Below, in pieces: positions 37,845 to 50,859 of a stretch of DNA of 64,000 nucleotides; within the stretch, counting starts at the first letter, position 1; each line of letters begins with the position of its first letter. The stretch covers positions 7,192,001-7,256,000 of the forward strand of contig NW_027480438.1 of NCBI RefSeq assembly GCF_051401765.1, given 5' to 3'. The notes beneath the pieces are model-generated. The model saw only the letters and a list, made by a program, of their open reading frames with translations. It searched no databases and was not told the DNA's origin. The translations under genes were made by a program, and so were the position numbers. The stretch is from Calliopsis andreniformis. Its lineage: Eukaryota; Arthropoda; Insecta; Hymenoptera; Andrenidae.

Positions 37845-40800
37845 CTCAATACTCAATCTTCATTCCTCAATCCTCAATCCTCAATCCTCAATGTTCAATC
37901 CTCAATACCCAATCCTCAGTCTTCAATCGTCAATCCTCAATCCTCAATCCTCAATCCTCAACCCTCAACCCTCAGTATTCAAACCTAAATCCTGAATCCT
38001 CAATCATGAATCCACAATCTTCAGCCCACAGTCCTCAACAATCAGTGGTCAATCCTCAATCCTCAATAGAATATCATGAATTCACAGTTCTCAATACTCA
38101 ATACTCAACCTGCAATCTTCGAATCTCTATCCACAAACATCAATCCTCATCACTCAACCCTCAACACTCAGTCCCCAATCCCCAATATTCAAGCCTCAAT
38201 CCTCAATCCTCAATCCACAATCCTCAACCTTCAATCCTCAATACTCAATCTTCAATCCTGAATCCTCAATCCTCAATCCTCAATCCTCAATTCGCAATCC
38301 TCAATAGTCGATCTTCAATCCTCAATACTCAATATTCGATCCTCAATCCTCAATCCTCAATCCTCAATCCTCAGTAATCAATCCTCAATTCTCAATACTC
38401 CATCGTCAGTCCTCAGTCCTCAATCCTCAACCCTCAATCCTCGTTCCTCAAACCTCAATCCTCAATCTTCAATCCTCAATACTCAATCTTCAATCCTCAA
38501 TCCTCAGTCCTCTTTAATCAATATCCAATCCTAGATCATCAATCCCCAATCCTCAATCCTTAGTCCTCAATCTTCAGTCCTCAATCCCCAGTCCTCAATC
38601 TTCAATCCTCAATGCTCAATCCTCAATCCTCAATCCTCAGTCCTCAATCCTCAATCCTCAAACCTCAATCCTCAACCGTCAGGCCTCGTCCTCAATCCTC
38701 AACCCTCAATCCTCAATCCACAATCTTCAATCCTCAATACTCAATATTCAATCCTCAATCCTCAATCCTCAATCCTCAATCTTCAACCCTCAATCCTCAA
38801 TTCTCAATCCTCAATCCTCAATCTTCAGTCCTCTCTCCTCAAACGTCAATCCTGAATCCTCAATCCTGAATCCTCAAGCTTCAGCCCTCAGTCCTCAACA
38901 ATCAGTTGTCAATCCTCAATCCTCAATAGAATATCATTAATTCACAATTTTCAATACTCAATACTCAATCTGCAATCTTAAAATCTCTATCCACAAACAT
39001 CAATTCTCATCATTCAACCCTCAACACTCAGTCCCCAATCCTCAATATTCAATCCTCAATCCTCAATCCTCAATCCACAATCCTCAACCTTCAATCCTCA
39101 ATACTCAATCTTCAATCCTCAATCCTCAATACTCAATCCCCAATTCTCAATCCACGATCGACAATCTTCAATCCTCAATACTCAATCTTCAATCCTCAAT
39201 CCTCAATCCCCATTCTTCAATCCTCAATACCCTATCCTCAATCTTCAATCCTCAATCCTCAATCCTCAATTCTCAATCCTCAATCCTCAATCGTCAATAG
39301 TCGATCTCCAATCCTCAATACTCAATATTCAATCCTCAATCCTCAATCCTCAACACTCAATCATCATTCTTCAATCCTCAATACCCTATCCTCAATCTTC
39401 AATCCTCAATCCTCAATCCTCAATACCCAATCCTCAATCTTCAATCCTCAATCCTCAATCCTCAATTCTCAATACTCAATCCTCAATCCTCAGACCACAA
39501 ACATAAATATTCAACCCTCAGTCCTCGTCCTCAATCCACAGCCCTCAATCCTCAATCCCCAATCCTCAATCCACAATCTTCAATCCTCAATCCTCAATCC
39601 TCAACCCTTAATCCTCAATCCACAATCCTCAATCTTCAATCCTCAATACTCAATCCTCAATCCTCAATCTTCAATCCTCAATCCTCAATCCTCAATATTC
39701 AAGCCTCAATACTCAATATTCAATCCTCAATCCTCAATACTCAATCCCCAATCCTCATTCTTCAATCCTCAATACCCAATCCTCAATCTTCAATCCTCAA
39801 TCCTCAATCCACAGTTCGCAATCCTCAATCCTCAATCCTCAGACCTCAGGCATCAACACTCAACCCTCAGTCCTCGTTCTCAATCCACAACCCTCAATCC
39901 TCAATCCTCAATCTTCATTCATCAATATTCAACCTTCAATCCTCAATACTCAATCCTCAATCCTCAATCCTCAATGTTCAATCCTCAACAGCCAATCTTC
40001 AATCTTCAATCCTCAATCCTCAATCCTCAATTCTCAATCCTCATCCTCAATACTCAGTCCTCTCTCCTCGATCCTCAATCCTGAATCCTCAATCCTGAAT
40101 CCTCAAGCTTCAGCCCTCTGTCCTCAACAATCAGTTGTCAATCCTCAATCCTGAATAGAATATCATCAATTCACAGTTTTCAATACTCAATACTCAATCT
40201 GCAATCTTCAAATCTCTACCCACAAACATCAATTCTCATCATTCAACCCTCAACACTCAGTCCCCAATCCTCAATATTCAATCCTCAATCCTCAATCCTC
40301 AATCCACAATCCTCACCCTTCAATCCTCAATACTCAATCTTCAATCCTCAATTCTCAATCCTGAATTCTCAATCTTCAATCTTCAATACTCAATCTTCAT
40401 TCCTCAATGCTCAGTCCTCAAATTTCAATTCTGAATCCTCAATCCGGAACCCTCAATCTTCAGCCCTCAGTCCTCAACAATCATTTGTCAATCCTCAATC
40501 AACAACAGAATATACTCAATTCACAGTTTTCAATACTCAATACTCAATCTGCAATCTCCAAATCTCTATCCACAAACATCAATTCCCATCACTCACCCCT
40601 CAACACTCAGTCATCAATGTTCAATCCTCAATCCTCAATTCTCAAACTTCAATCCTCAATACTGAAATTTCAATCCTCAATCCTCAATCTTAATCTTCAA
40701 TCCTCAGTACTCAATCTTCAATCCTCAATCGTCAATCCTCAATCCTCTATCCTCAATCTTCAATCCTCAATACTCAATCTTCAATCCTCAATCCTCAATC

Positions 40801-41225
40801 CTCAATCCTCAATCTTAATCTTCAATCCTCAGTACTCAATCTTCAATCCTCAATCCCCAATCCTCAATCCTCAATCCTCAATCTTCAATCCTCAATACTC
40901 AATCTTGAATCCTCAATCCTCAATCCTCAATCCTCAATCCTCAATCCTCAATCCTCAATCTTCAATCCTCAATCCTCAATACTCAATCCTCAATCCTCAA
41001 TCCTCAATATTCAAAACTCAATCCTCATTCTTCAATCCGCAATACCCAATCCTCAATCTTCAATCATCAATCCTCAATTCTCAATCCTCAATCCTCAATC
41101 CTCAGACATCAAACATCAATACTCAACCGTCAGTCCTCGTCCTCAATCCACAACCACCAATACTCAATCCTCAATCTTCAATTCTCAATCCTCAATCCAC
41201 AACCACCAATACTCAATCCTCAATC
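37845..41225 (+). repeat. 7.3-kb displaced duplication, left copy
   Basis: Matches 45159 to 48185 at displacement 7314 (7315 after about 40045), then 6965 after about 40431. The step of 350 bases is exactly fifty 7-mers present here and missing in the right copy, including the core at 40158. Cores at 38069, 38929 and 40508 are partnered by 45383, 46243 and 47473. It includes the unusual ACGATCGACAATC near 39153. Confidence 0.85.
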
Positions 41226-41729
41226 TTCAATTCTCAATCCTCAATCCTCGGTCCTCAAACCACAATCCTGAATCCTCAATCCTGAATCCTCAACCTTCAG
41301 CTCTCAGTCCTCAACAATCAGTTGTCAATACTCAATCATCAATAGAATATACTCAATTCACAGTTTTCAATACTCAATACTCAATCTGCAATCTTCAAAT
41401 CTCTATCCACAAACATCAATTCCCATCATTCAACCCTCAGCACTCAGTCCTCAATGTTCAATCCTCAATCCTCAATTCTCAAACTTCAATCCTCAACACT
41501 GAACCTTCAATCCTCAATCCTCAATCCTCAGTCCTCAATCCCCAATCCTCAATCTTAATCTTCAATCCTCAGTACTCAATCTTCAATCCTCAATCCCCAA
41601 TCCTCAATCCTCAATCCTCAATCTTCAATCCTCAATACTCAATCTTGAATCCTCAATCCTCAATCCTCAATCCTCAATCCTCAATCCTCAATCCTCAATC
41701 TTCAATCCTCAATCCTCAATACTCAATCC
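41226..41729 (+). repeat. Satellite segment with ATACTC core
   Basis: No gene. Core at 41345 followed by the CTGAACC, TAATCT and plain-run modules, arranged as in 20990 to 21370 and 24770 to 25150. It is therefore another relative of that block, at lower displacement precision. Confidence 0.7.
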
Positions 41730-42230
41730 TCAATCGTCAATCTTCAATCCCCAATCCTCAATCTTCAATTCTCAATCCTCAATCCTCAATCCTCAACACT
41801 CAATCTTCAATACTCAATACTCAATCTTCAATCCTCAATCCTGAATCCTCAATCCTCAATCCTCAGTCCTCTATCCTCATTCCTCAATCCTCAATACCCA
41901 ATCCTCAGTCTTCAATCCTCAATCCTCAATCCTCAATCCTCATTCTCCAATCCTCAATCCTCATTCTCCAATCCTCAATCCTCAGTCCTCAAACCTCAAT
42001 TCTGAATCCTCAATCCTACATCCTCAACCTTCAGCGCTCAGTCCTCAACAATCAGTTGTCAATCCTCAATCCCCAATAGAATATCCTCAATTCACAGTTT
42101 TCAATACTCAATACTCAATCTGCAATCTTCAAATCTCTATCCACAAACATCAATTCTCATCACTCAACCCTGAACGCTCAGACCTCAATGTTCAATCCTC
42201 AATCCTCAATTCACAATCTTCAATCCTCAA
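41730..42230 (+). repeat. 2.38-kb displaced duplication II, left copy
   Basis: Matches 44111 to 44590 at displacement 2381, then 2360. The 21-base step equals three 7-mers: this copy has CATTCTCC twice near 41942 and 41963, the other once. Cores at 42079 and 44439 share CCCCAATAG before GAATATCC. Confidence 0.82.
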
Positions 42231-44110
42231 TACTGAACCTTCAATCCTCAATACTCAATCCTCAATCCTCAATCCTCAATCCTCAATCCTCAGTAATCAA
42301 TCCTCAATCTTCAATACTCAATCGTCATTCCTCAGTCCTCAATCCTCAATCCTCAATCCTCGTTCCTCAAACCTCAATCCTCAACCCTCAGTCCTCATCC
42401 TCAATTCTCAATTCTCAATCCTCAATCCTCAATCCTCAATCTTCAATCCTCAATAATCAATCTCCAATCCTAGATCCTCAATCCCCAATCTTCAATCCTT
42501 TATCCTCAATCTTCAATCCTCAATCCCCAGTCCTCAATCTTCAATCCCCAATGCTCAATCATCAATCCTCAATCCTCAGTCCTCAATCCTCAATCCTCAA
42601 CCATCAAACCTCAATCCTCAACCGTCAGTCCTCGTCCTCAATCGTCAACACTCAATCCTCAATCCTCAATCTTCAATCCTCAATCTTCAATCCTCAATCC
42701 TCAATCCTCAATCCTCAATCCTCAATCCTCAATCCTCAATCCTCAACTCTCAATCCTCAATCCTCAAACCTCAATCTTCAATCCTCAATACTCAATCTTC
42801 AATCCTCAATCCTCAATCCTCAATGCTCAATCCTCAATCCTCAATCCTCAATCCTCAATCGTCAATCTTCAATCCTCAATACTCAATCTTCAATCCTCAA
42901 TACGCAATCCTCAATCCTCAATCCTCATTCTTCAATCCTCAATACCCAATCCTCAACCTTCAATCCTCAATCCTCAATCCTCAATCCTCAATCCTCAATC
43001 TTCAATCCTCAGTCCCAAATCCTCAATCTTCAATACTCACTCCTCAATCCTCAATCTTCAATCCTCAATACTCAGTCTTCAATCCTCAATCCTCAATCCT
43101 CAATCCTCAATCCTCAATCCTCATTCTTCAATCCTCAATACCCAATCCTCAATCTTCAATCCTCAATCCTCAATCCTCAACTCTAAATCCTCAATCCTCA
43201 ACCCTCAATCCTCGTTCCTCAAACCTCAATCCTCCACCCTCAGCCCTCATCCTCAATTCTCAATTCTCAATACTCAATCCTCAATCCTCAAACTTCAATC
43301 CTCAATAATCAATCTCCAATCCTAGATGCTCAATCCCAAATCCTCAATCCTTAATCCTCAATATTCAATCCTCAATCCCCAGTCCTCAATCTTCAATCCT
43401 CAATGCTCAATCCTCAATCTTCAATCCTCAGTCCTCAATCCTCAATCCTCAACCCTCAAACCTCAATCCTCAACCGTCAGTCCTCGTCCTCAATCCTCAA
43501 CCCTCAATCCTCAATCCACAGTATTCAATCCTCAATACTCAATATTCAATCCTCAATCCTCAATCCTCAATCCTCAATCCTCAATCTTCAATCCTCAATC
43601 CTCAATCCTCAATCCTCAATCCTCATTCTTCAAACCTCAATACCCAATCCCCAATCTTAAATCCTCTATCCTCAATTCGCAATCCTCAATCCTCAATCCT
43701 CAGGCCTCAATCCTCAATCCTCAACCCTCAAACCTCAATCCTCAACCGTCAGTCCTCGTCCTCAATCGTCAACACTGAATTCTCAATCCTCAATCTTCAA
43801 TCCTCAATACTCAATATTCAATACTGAATCCTCAATCTTCAATCCTCAATCTTCAATCCTCAATCCTCAATCCTCAATCCTCAATCCTCAATCCTCAATC
43901 CTCAATCCTCAATCCTCAATCCTCAATCCTCATTCTTCAATCCTCAATACCCAATCCTCAATCTTCAATCCTCAATCCTCAATCCTCAATCCTCAATCCT
44001 CAGCCCTCATCCTCAATCCTCAATCCTCAATCCTCAATCCTCAATCTTCAATCCTCAATACTCAACCTTCAATAATCAATCCTCAATTCTCAATCCTCAA
44101 TACTCAATCC
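42231..44110 (+). repeat. Core-free, plain 7-mer-rich segment
   Basis: No gene and no 153-bp core; with its flanks this is the widest core gap in domain 1 (42079 to 44439). It holds two AATCTCCAATCC and TCCTAGATGC-type landmarks (near 42449 and 43308), TCGTCC landmarks and long runs of perfect TCAATCC, the longest at 43853 to 43929. Confidence 0.78.
43853..43929 (+). repeat. Longest perfect 7-mer run noticed (11 units)
   Basis: Eleven consecutive TCAATCC units without a substitution, bounded by CAATCT on the left and TCATTCT on the right. Other long perfect runs are ten units at 28879 and nine units at 18262 to 18324. Such runs are where copy number differs between duplicates. Confidence 0.88.
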
Positions 44111-44590
44111 TCAATCGTCAATCCTCAATCCCCAATCCTCAATCTTCAATTCTCAATCCTCAATCCTCAATCCTCAACACTCAATCTTCAATACTCAATA
44201 CTCAATCTTCAATCCTCAATCCTGAATCCTCAATCCTCAATCCTCAGTCCTCTATCCTCATTCCTCAATCCTCAATACCCAATCCTTAGTCTTCAATCCT
44301 CAATCCTCAATCCTCAATCCTCATTCTCCAATCCTCAATCCTCAGTCCTCAAACCTCAATTCTGAATCCTCAATACTACATCCTCAATCTTCAGCCCTCA
44401 GTCCTCAACAATCAGTTGTCAATCCTCAATCCCCAATAGAATATCCTCAATTCACAGTTTTCAATACTCAATACTCAATCTGCAATCTTCAAATCTCTAT
44501 CCACAAACATCAATTCTCATCACTCAACCCTGAACGCTCAGACCTCAATGTTCAACCCCCAACCCTCAATTCTCAATCTTCAATCCTCAA
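44111..44590 (+). repeat. 2.38-kb displaced duplication II, right copy
   Basis: Partner of 41730 to 42230 with the core at 44439. It lacks three 7-mers around CATTCTCC and reads AATACTACATCC near 44372 where the other copy has AATCCTACATCC. Confidence 0.82.
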
Positions 44591-45158
44591 TACTGAACCT
44601 TCAATCCTCAATCCTCAATCCTCAATCCTCAATCCTCATTACTCAGTAATCAATCCTCAATCTTCAATACTCAATCGTCAACCTTCAATCCTCAATACTC
44701 AATCTTCAATCCTCAATCCGCAATCCTCATTCTTCAATCCTCTATACCCAATCCTCAATCTTCAATCCTCAATCGTCAATCCTCAATCCTCAATCCTCAA
44801 TCCTCAGTCCTCAATCTTCAATCCTCAGTCCCAAATCCTCAATCTTCAATACTCACTCCTCAATCTTCATTCTTCAATCCTCAATACCCAATCCTCAATC
44901 TTCAATCCTCAATCCTCCACTCTCAATCCTCAATCCTCAATCCTCAATTCTCAATCCTCAATCCTCTGTCCTTAGTCCTCAAACCTCAATCCTCAACCCT
45001 CTGACCTCATCCTCAATCCTCAATCCTCAATCCACAATCCTCAACGTTCAATCCTCAATACTCAATCTTCAATCCTCAATACTCAATCCTCAATCCTTAT
45101 TCCTCAATCCTCATTCTTCAATACTCAATACCCAATCCTCAATCTTCAATCCTCAATC
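44591..45158 (+). repeat. Mosaic satellite segment
   Basis: No gene. It starts with the 13-bp palindrome at 44638 and flanks like 30650 to 30780, then CAATACCC modules and a CTGACCTCATCC landmark near 45001 that also occurs near 34765. Nothing else is visible. Confidence 0.7.
44638..44650. repeat. 13-bp palindrome, copy 4
   Basis: Identical sequence downstream of the core at 44439. Half-versions with CAGTAATC but no ATTACT occur near 38371, 42290 and 45686, so the full palindrome is one of two variants at this module. Confidence 0.82.
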
Positions 45159-48100
45159 CTCAATACTCAATCTTCACTCCTCAATCCTCAATCCTCAATC
45201 CTCAATGTTCAATCCTAAATACCCAATCCTCAGTCTTCAATCGTCAATCCTCAATCCTCAATCCTCAATCCTCAACCCTCAACCCTCAGTATTCAAACCT
45301 AAATCCTGAATCCTCAATCATGAATCCACAATCTTCAGCCCACAGTCCTCAACAATCAGTGGTCAATCCTCAATCCTCAATAGAATATCATGAATTCACA
45401 GTTCTCAATACTCAATACTCAACCTGCAATCTTCAAATCTCTATCCACAAACATCAATCCTCATCACTCAACCCTCAACACTCAGTCCCCAATCCCCAAT
45501 ATTCAAGCCTCAATCCTCAATCCTCAATCCACAATCCTCAACCTTCAATCCTCAATACTCAATCTTCAATCCTGAATCCTCAATCCTCAATCCTCAATCC
45601 TCAATTCGCAATCCTCAATAGTCGATCTTCAATCCTCAATACTCAATATTCGATCCTCAATCCTCAATCCTCAATCCTCAATCCTCAGTAATCAATCCTC
45701 AATTCTCAATACTCCATCGTCAGTCCTCAGTCCTCAATCCTCAACCCTCAATCCTCGTTCCTCAAACCTCAATCCTCAATCTTCAATCCTCAATACTCAA
45801 TCTTCAATCCTCAATCCTCAGTCCTCTTTAATCAATATCCAATCCTAGATCCTCAATCCCCAATCCTCAATCCTTAGTCCTCAATCTTCAGTCCTCAATC
45901 CCCAGTCCTCAATCTTCAATCCTCAATGCTCAATCCTCAATCCTCAATCCTCAGTCCTCAATCCTCAATCCTCAAACCTCAATCCTCAACCGTCAGGCCT
46001 CGTCCTCAATCCTCAACCCTCAATCCTCAATCCACAATCTTCAATCCTCAATACTCAATATTCAATCCTCAGTCCTCAATCCTCAATCCTCAATCTTCAA
46101 CCCTCAATCCTCAATTCTCAATCCTCAGTCCTCAATCTTCAGTCCTCTCTCCTCAAACCTCAATCCTGAATCCTCAATCCTGAATCCTCAAGCTTCAGCC
46201 CTCAGTCCTCAACAATCAGTTGTCAATCCTCAATCCTCAATAGAATATCATCAATTCACAGTTTTCAATACTCAATACTCAATCTGCAATCTTCAAATCT
46301 CTATCCACAAACATCAATTCTCATCATTCAACCCTCAACACTCAGTCCCCAATCCTCAATATTCAATCCTCAATCCTCAATCCTCAATCCACAATCCTCA
46401 ACCTTCAATCCTCAATACTCAATCTTCAATCCTCAATCCTCAATACTCAATCCCCAATTCTCAATCCACGATCGACAATCTTCAATCCTCAATACTCAAT
46501 CTTCAATCCTCAATCCTCAATCCCCATTCTTCAATCCTCAATACCCAATCCTCAATCTTCAATCCTCAATCCTCAATCCTCAATTCTCAATCCTCAATCC
46601 TCAATCGTCAATAGTCGATCTCCAATCCTCAATACTCAATATTCAATCCTCAATCCTCAATCCTCAACACTCAATCATCATTCTTCAATCCTCAATACCC
46701 TATCCTCAATCTTCAATCCTCAATCCTCAATCCTCAATACCCAATCCTCAATCTTCAATCCTCAATCCTCAAACCTCAATTCTCAATACTCAATCCTCAA
46801 TCCTCAGACCACAAACATAAATATTCAACCCTCAGTCCTCGTCCTCAATCCACAGCCCTCAATCCTCAATCCCCAATCCTCAATCCACAATCTTCAATCC
46901 TCAATCCTCAATCCTCAACCCTCAATCCTCAATCCACAATCCTCAATCTTCAATCCTCAATACTCAATCCTCAATCCTCAATCTTCAATCCTCAATCCTC
47001 AATCCTCAATATTCAAGCCTCAATACTCAATATTCAATCCTCAATCCTCAATACTCAATCCCCAATCCTCATTCTTCAATCCTCAATACCCAATCCTCAA
47101 TCTTCAATCCTCAATCCTCAATCCACAGTTCGCAATCCTCAATCCTCAATCCTCAGACCTCAGGCATCAACACTCAACCCTCAGTCCTCGTTCTCAATCC
47201 ACAACCCTCAATCCTCAATCCTCAATCTTCATTCATCAATATTCAACCTTCAATCCTCAATACTCAATCCTCAATCCTCAATCCTCAATGTTCAATCCTC
47301 AACAGCCAATCCTCAATCTTCAATCCTCAATCCTCAATCCTCAATTCTCAATCCTCAATCCTCAATACTCAGTCCTCTCTCCTCGATCCTCAATCCTGAA
47401 TCCTCAATCCGGAACCCTCAATCTTCAGCCCTCAGTCCTCAACAATCATTTGTCAATCCTCAATCATCAACAGAATATACTCAATTCACAGTTTTCAATA
47501 CTCAATACTCAATCTGCAATCTCCAAATCTCTATCCACAAACATCAATTCCCATCACTCACCCCTCAACACTCAGTCCTCAATGTTCAATCCTCAATCCT
47601 CAATTCTCAAACTTCAATCCTCAATACTGAAATTTCAATCCTCAATCCTCAATCTTAATCTTCAATCCTCAGTACTCAATCTTCAATCCTCAATCGTCAA
47701 TCCTCAATCCTCTATCCTCAATCTTCAATCCTCAATACTCAATCTTCAATCCTCAATCCTCAATCCTCAATCCTCAATCTTAATCTTCAATCCTCAGTAC
47801 TCAATCTTCAATCCTCAATCCCCAATCCTCAATCCTCAATCCTCAATCTTCAATCCTCAATACTCAATCTTGAATCCTCAATCCTCAATCCTCAATCCTC
47901 AATCCTCAATCCTCAATCCTCAATCTTCAATCCTCAATCCTCAATACTCAATCCTCATTCCTCAATCCTCAATATTCAAAACTCAATCCTCATTCTTCAA
48001 TCCGCAATACCCAATCCTCAATCTTCAATCATCAATCCTCAATTCTCAATCCTCAATCCTCAATCCTCAGACATCAAACATCAATACTCAACCGTCAGTC

Positions 48101-48185
48101 CTCGTCCTCAATCCACAACCACCAATACTCAATCCTCAATCTTCAATTCTCAATCCTCAATCCACAACCCCCAATACTCAATCCT
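45159..48185 (+). repeat. 7.3-kb displaced duplication, right copy
   Basis: Partner of 37845 to 41225 but fifty 7-mers shorter. The deletion joins the sequence near 47396 to that before CCGGAACCC at 47409. The two flanks share CTGAATCCTCAATCC, so exchange between homologous short stretches explains it. Cores at 45383, 46243 and 47473. Confidence 0.85.
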
Positions 48186-48364
48186 AAATCCTCAATCCTC
48201 ATTCTTCAATCCTCAATACCCAATCCTCAATCTTCAATCCTCAATCCTCAATCCTCAACTTTAAATCCTCTATCCTCAATCCTCAATCCTCAATCCTCAA
48301 TCTTCAATCCTCAATCCTCAATGTTCAATCCGCAATACCCAATCCTCAATCCTCAATCCTCAGT

Positions 48365-48980
48365 TCTCAATCCTCAATCCTCAGTCCTCAGTCCTCAAAC
48401 CACAATCCTCAACCCTCAGCCTGGTCCTCAATCCTCAATATTCAATCCTCAATCCTCAATCTTCAATCCTCAATACTCAATCATCAATCCTCAATCCTCA
48501 GTCCTCAAACCTCAATTCTGAATCCTCAATCCTGAATCCTCAATCTTCAGCCCTCAGTCCTCAACAATCAGTTGTCAATCCTCAATCCTCAATAGAATAT
48601 ACTCAATTCACAGTTTTCAATACACAATACTCAATCTGCAATCTTCAAATCTCTAACCACAAACATCAATTCTCATCACCCAACCCTCAACACTCAGTCC
48701 TCAATGTTCAATCCTCAATCCTCAATACTCAATCTTCAATCCTCCATCCTAAATCCTCAATCCTCAATCCTCAATCGTCAGGCTTCAATCCTCAATACCC
48801 AATCCTCGGTCTTCAATCTTCAATCCTCAATACTCAATTCTCAATCCTCAATCTTCAATCCTCAATACTCGATCTTGAATCCTCCATCCTCAATCCTCAA
48901 TCCTCAATTCTCAATCCTCAATCGTCAGGCTTCAATCATCAATACACAATCCTCGGTCTTCAATCTTCAATCCTCAATCC
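48365..48980 (+). repeat. 3.86-kb displaced duplication, left copy
   Basis: Matches 52223 to 52842 at displacement 3858, 3859 and then 3866. The first step is one base (CAGCCTGG here, CAGCCCTGG there); the second is one 7-mer near 48770. It contains the ATACTC core at 48595, partnered by 52454, and CGTCAGGCTTC modules typical of domain 2. Confidence 0.83.
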
Positions 48981-49559
48981 TCAGTCCTCAGACCTCAAAC
49001 CTCAATCCCCAATCCTCAGACCTCATCCTCATTCCTCAATCCTCAATCGTCAATCCTCAATCCTCAATCCTCAACCCTCAATCCTCAATCCTCAATCCTC
49101 AATACTCAATCCTCAATCCTCAATCCTCAATCGTCAGCCTTCAATCCTCAATACTCAATCTTCAATCCTCAATCCTCAATCCTCAATCCTCAAACCTCAT
49201 TCTACAATCCTCAATACCCAATCCTCAATCTTCAATCCTCAATCCTCAATCCTCAATACTCAATCCTCAATCCTCAGTCCTCAGTCCTCAAACCTCAATC
49301 CTCAGCCCTCAGCCCTCATCCTCAACCCTCAATTCTAAATTCTCAATCCTCAAACGTCAAACCTCAATCCTCAACCGTCAGTCCTCGTCCTCAATCCTCA
49401 ACCCTCAATCCTCAATCCTCAATCCTCAATTCTCAATCCTCAATCCTCAGACCTCAAACATCAATACTCAACCCTCAGCACCCGTCATCAATCCACAACC
49501 CTCAATCCTCGATCCTCAATCTTCAATCATCAATATTCAATCTTCAATCCTCAATCCTC

Positions 49560-50115
49560 AATCCTCAATACTCAATTCTCAATCCTCAATCCTCAATTCT
49601 CAATACTCAACCATCAATCCTCAATTTTCAGTACTCAATAGAATATCCTGAACTCTCAGGATTCAATACTCAAACCTCAACACTCAACCGTCAATCCTCA
49701 ATCCTCAATATTGAATCCTTAATACTCAATCCTCAATACTCAATCCTCAATCCTGAATCCTCAATCCTCAATCCTCAATCCTCGGTCCTCAAACCTCATT
49801 CTACAATCCACAATACCCAATCCTCAATCTTCAACCCTCAATCCTCAATCCTCAATACTCAATACTCAATCCTCTGTCCTCAGTCCTCAAACCTCAATCC
49901 TCAGCCCTCAGCCCTCATCCTCAACCCTCAATCCTAAATTCTCAACCCTCAAACATCAAACCTCAATCCTCAACCGTCAGTCCTCGTCCTCAATCCTCAA
50001 CCCTCAATCCTCAATCCTCAAACTTCAATCCACAATACTCAATATTCAATCTTCAATCCTCAATCCTCAATCCTCAATCTTCAATCCTCAATCCTCAATC
50101 CTCAATCCTCAATCC
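49560..50115 (+). repeat. 3.46-kb displaced duplication, left copy
   Basis: Matches 53024 to 53580 at displacement 3464. It contains the first hairpin core (49645), CTCATTCTACAATCC and a TCGTCC landmark. Between 48980 and 49560 the window holds only plain 7-mers, a GTCAGCCTTC module near 49133 (matched at 52881) and two register slips. Confidence 0.81.
49645..49662. repeat. Inverted repeat in hairpin core 1 (ACTC loop)
   Basis: Arms ATCCTGA and TCAGGAT around the 4-base loop ACTC, inside the GAATAT core. Flanks are CTCAACCATC upstream and CAAACCTCAACACTC downstream, as in the other eight. Confidence 0.85.
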
Positions 50116-50859
50116 TGAATCCTCGATCTTCAGACCTCAGACCTGAACAATCAGATGTCAATCCTCTATCCTGAATAGAATATCATCAATTCACAGTTTT
50201 CAATACTCAATACTCAATCTGCAATCTTCAAATTTCTATCCACAAACATCAATTCTCAACACTCCATTCTCAACACTCAGTCCCCAATCCTCAATCTTCA
50301 ATCCTCAATCCTCAATCCTCAATTCTCAATCCTCAATCTTCAATCCTCAATACTCAATCCTCAATACTCAATCCTCAATCCTGATTCCTCAATCCTCAAT
50401 CCTCAATCCTCAATTTTCAATCTTCAATACTCAATCCTCAAACCTCAATCCTCAATCCTCAATCCTCAATCCTCAATCGCCAGTCTTCAATCCTCAATAC
50501 TCAATCTTCAATCCTCAATCCTCAATCCTCAGTCCTCAAACCTCATTCTACAATCCTCAATACCCAATCCTCAATCTTCAATCCTCAATACTCAATCCTC
50601 AATACTCAATCCTCAATCGTCAGTCCTCAGTTCTCAAACCTCAATCCTCATCCCTCAGCCCTCATCCTCAACCCTCAATCCTAAATTCTCAACCCTCAAA
50701 CCTCAAACCTCAATCCTCAACCGTCAGTCCTCGTCCTCAGTCCACAACGCTCAATCCTCGATCCTCAAACTTCAATCCTCAATACTCAATATTCAATCCT
50801 CAATCCTCAATCCTCAATCCTCAATCCTCAATCCTCAATCCTCATTCCTCAATACTCAA
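50116..50859 (+). repeat. Satellite segment with CAGATGTC core
   Basis: No gene. Core at 50178 (153 bp, 50128 to 50280), then a TCGCCAGTC module near 50467, CTCATTCTACAATCC and a TCGTCC landmark. The same order follows the cores at 60469 and 61886, so this is an older relative of the 1.42-kb tandem unit. Confidence 0.76.

Larger units (their letters stand above)
1..48364 (+). repeat. Satellite domain 1: blocks punctuated by the standard 153-bp core
   Basis: About 61 of the 68 standard core copies lie here, on average one per roughly 800 bases. Between cores are plain 7-mers, a second landmark with the 6-base unit TCGTCC, and modules such as CAATACCCAATCC. Neighbouring blocks share landmark order over kilobases, so this is a higher-order repeat, although block length varies from about 0.3 to 2.4 kb. 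The hairpin version of the core found further right is absent from this domain. The right border is set where the composition of landmarks changes and is approximate. Confidence 0.85.
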
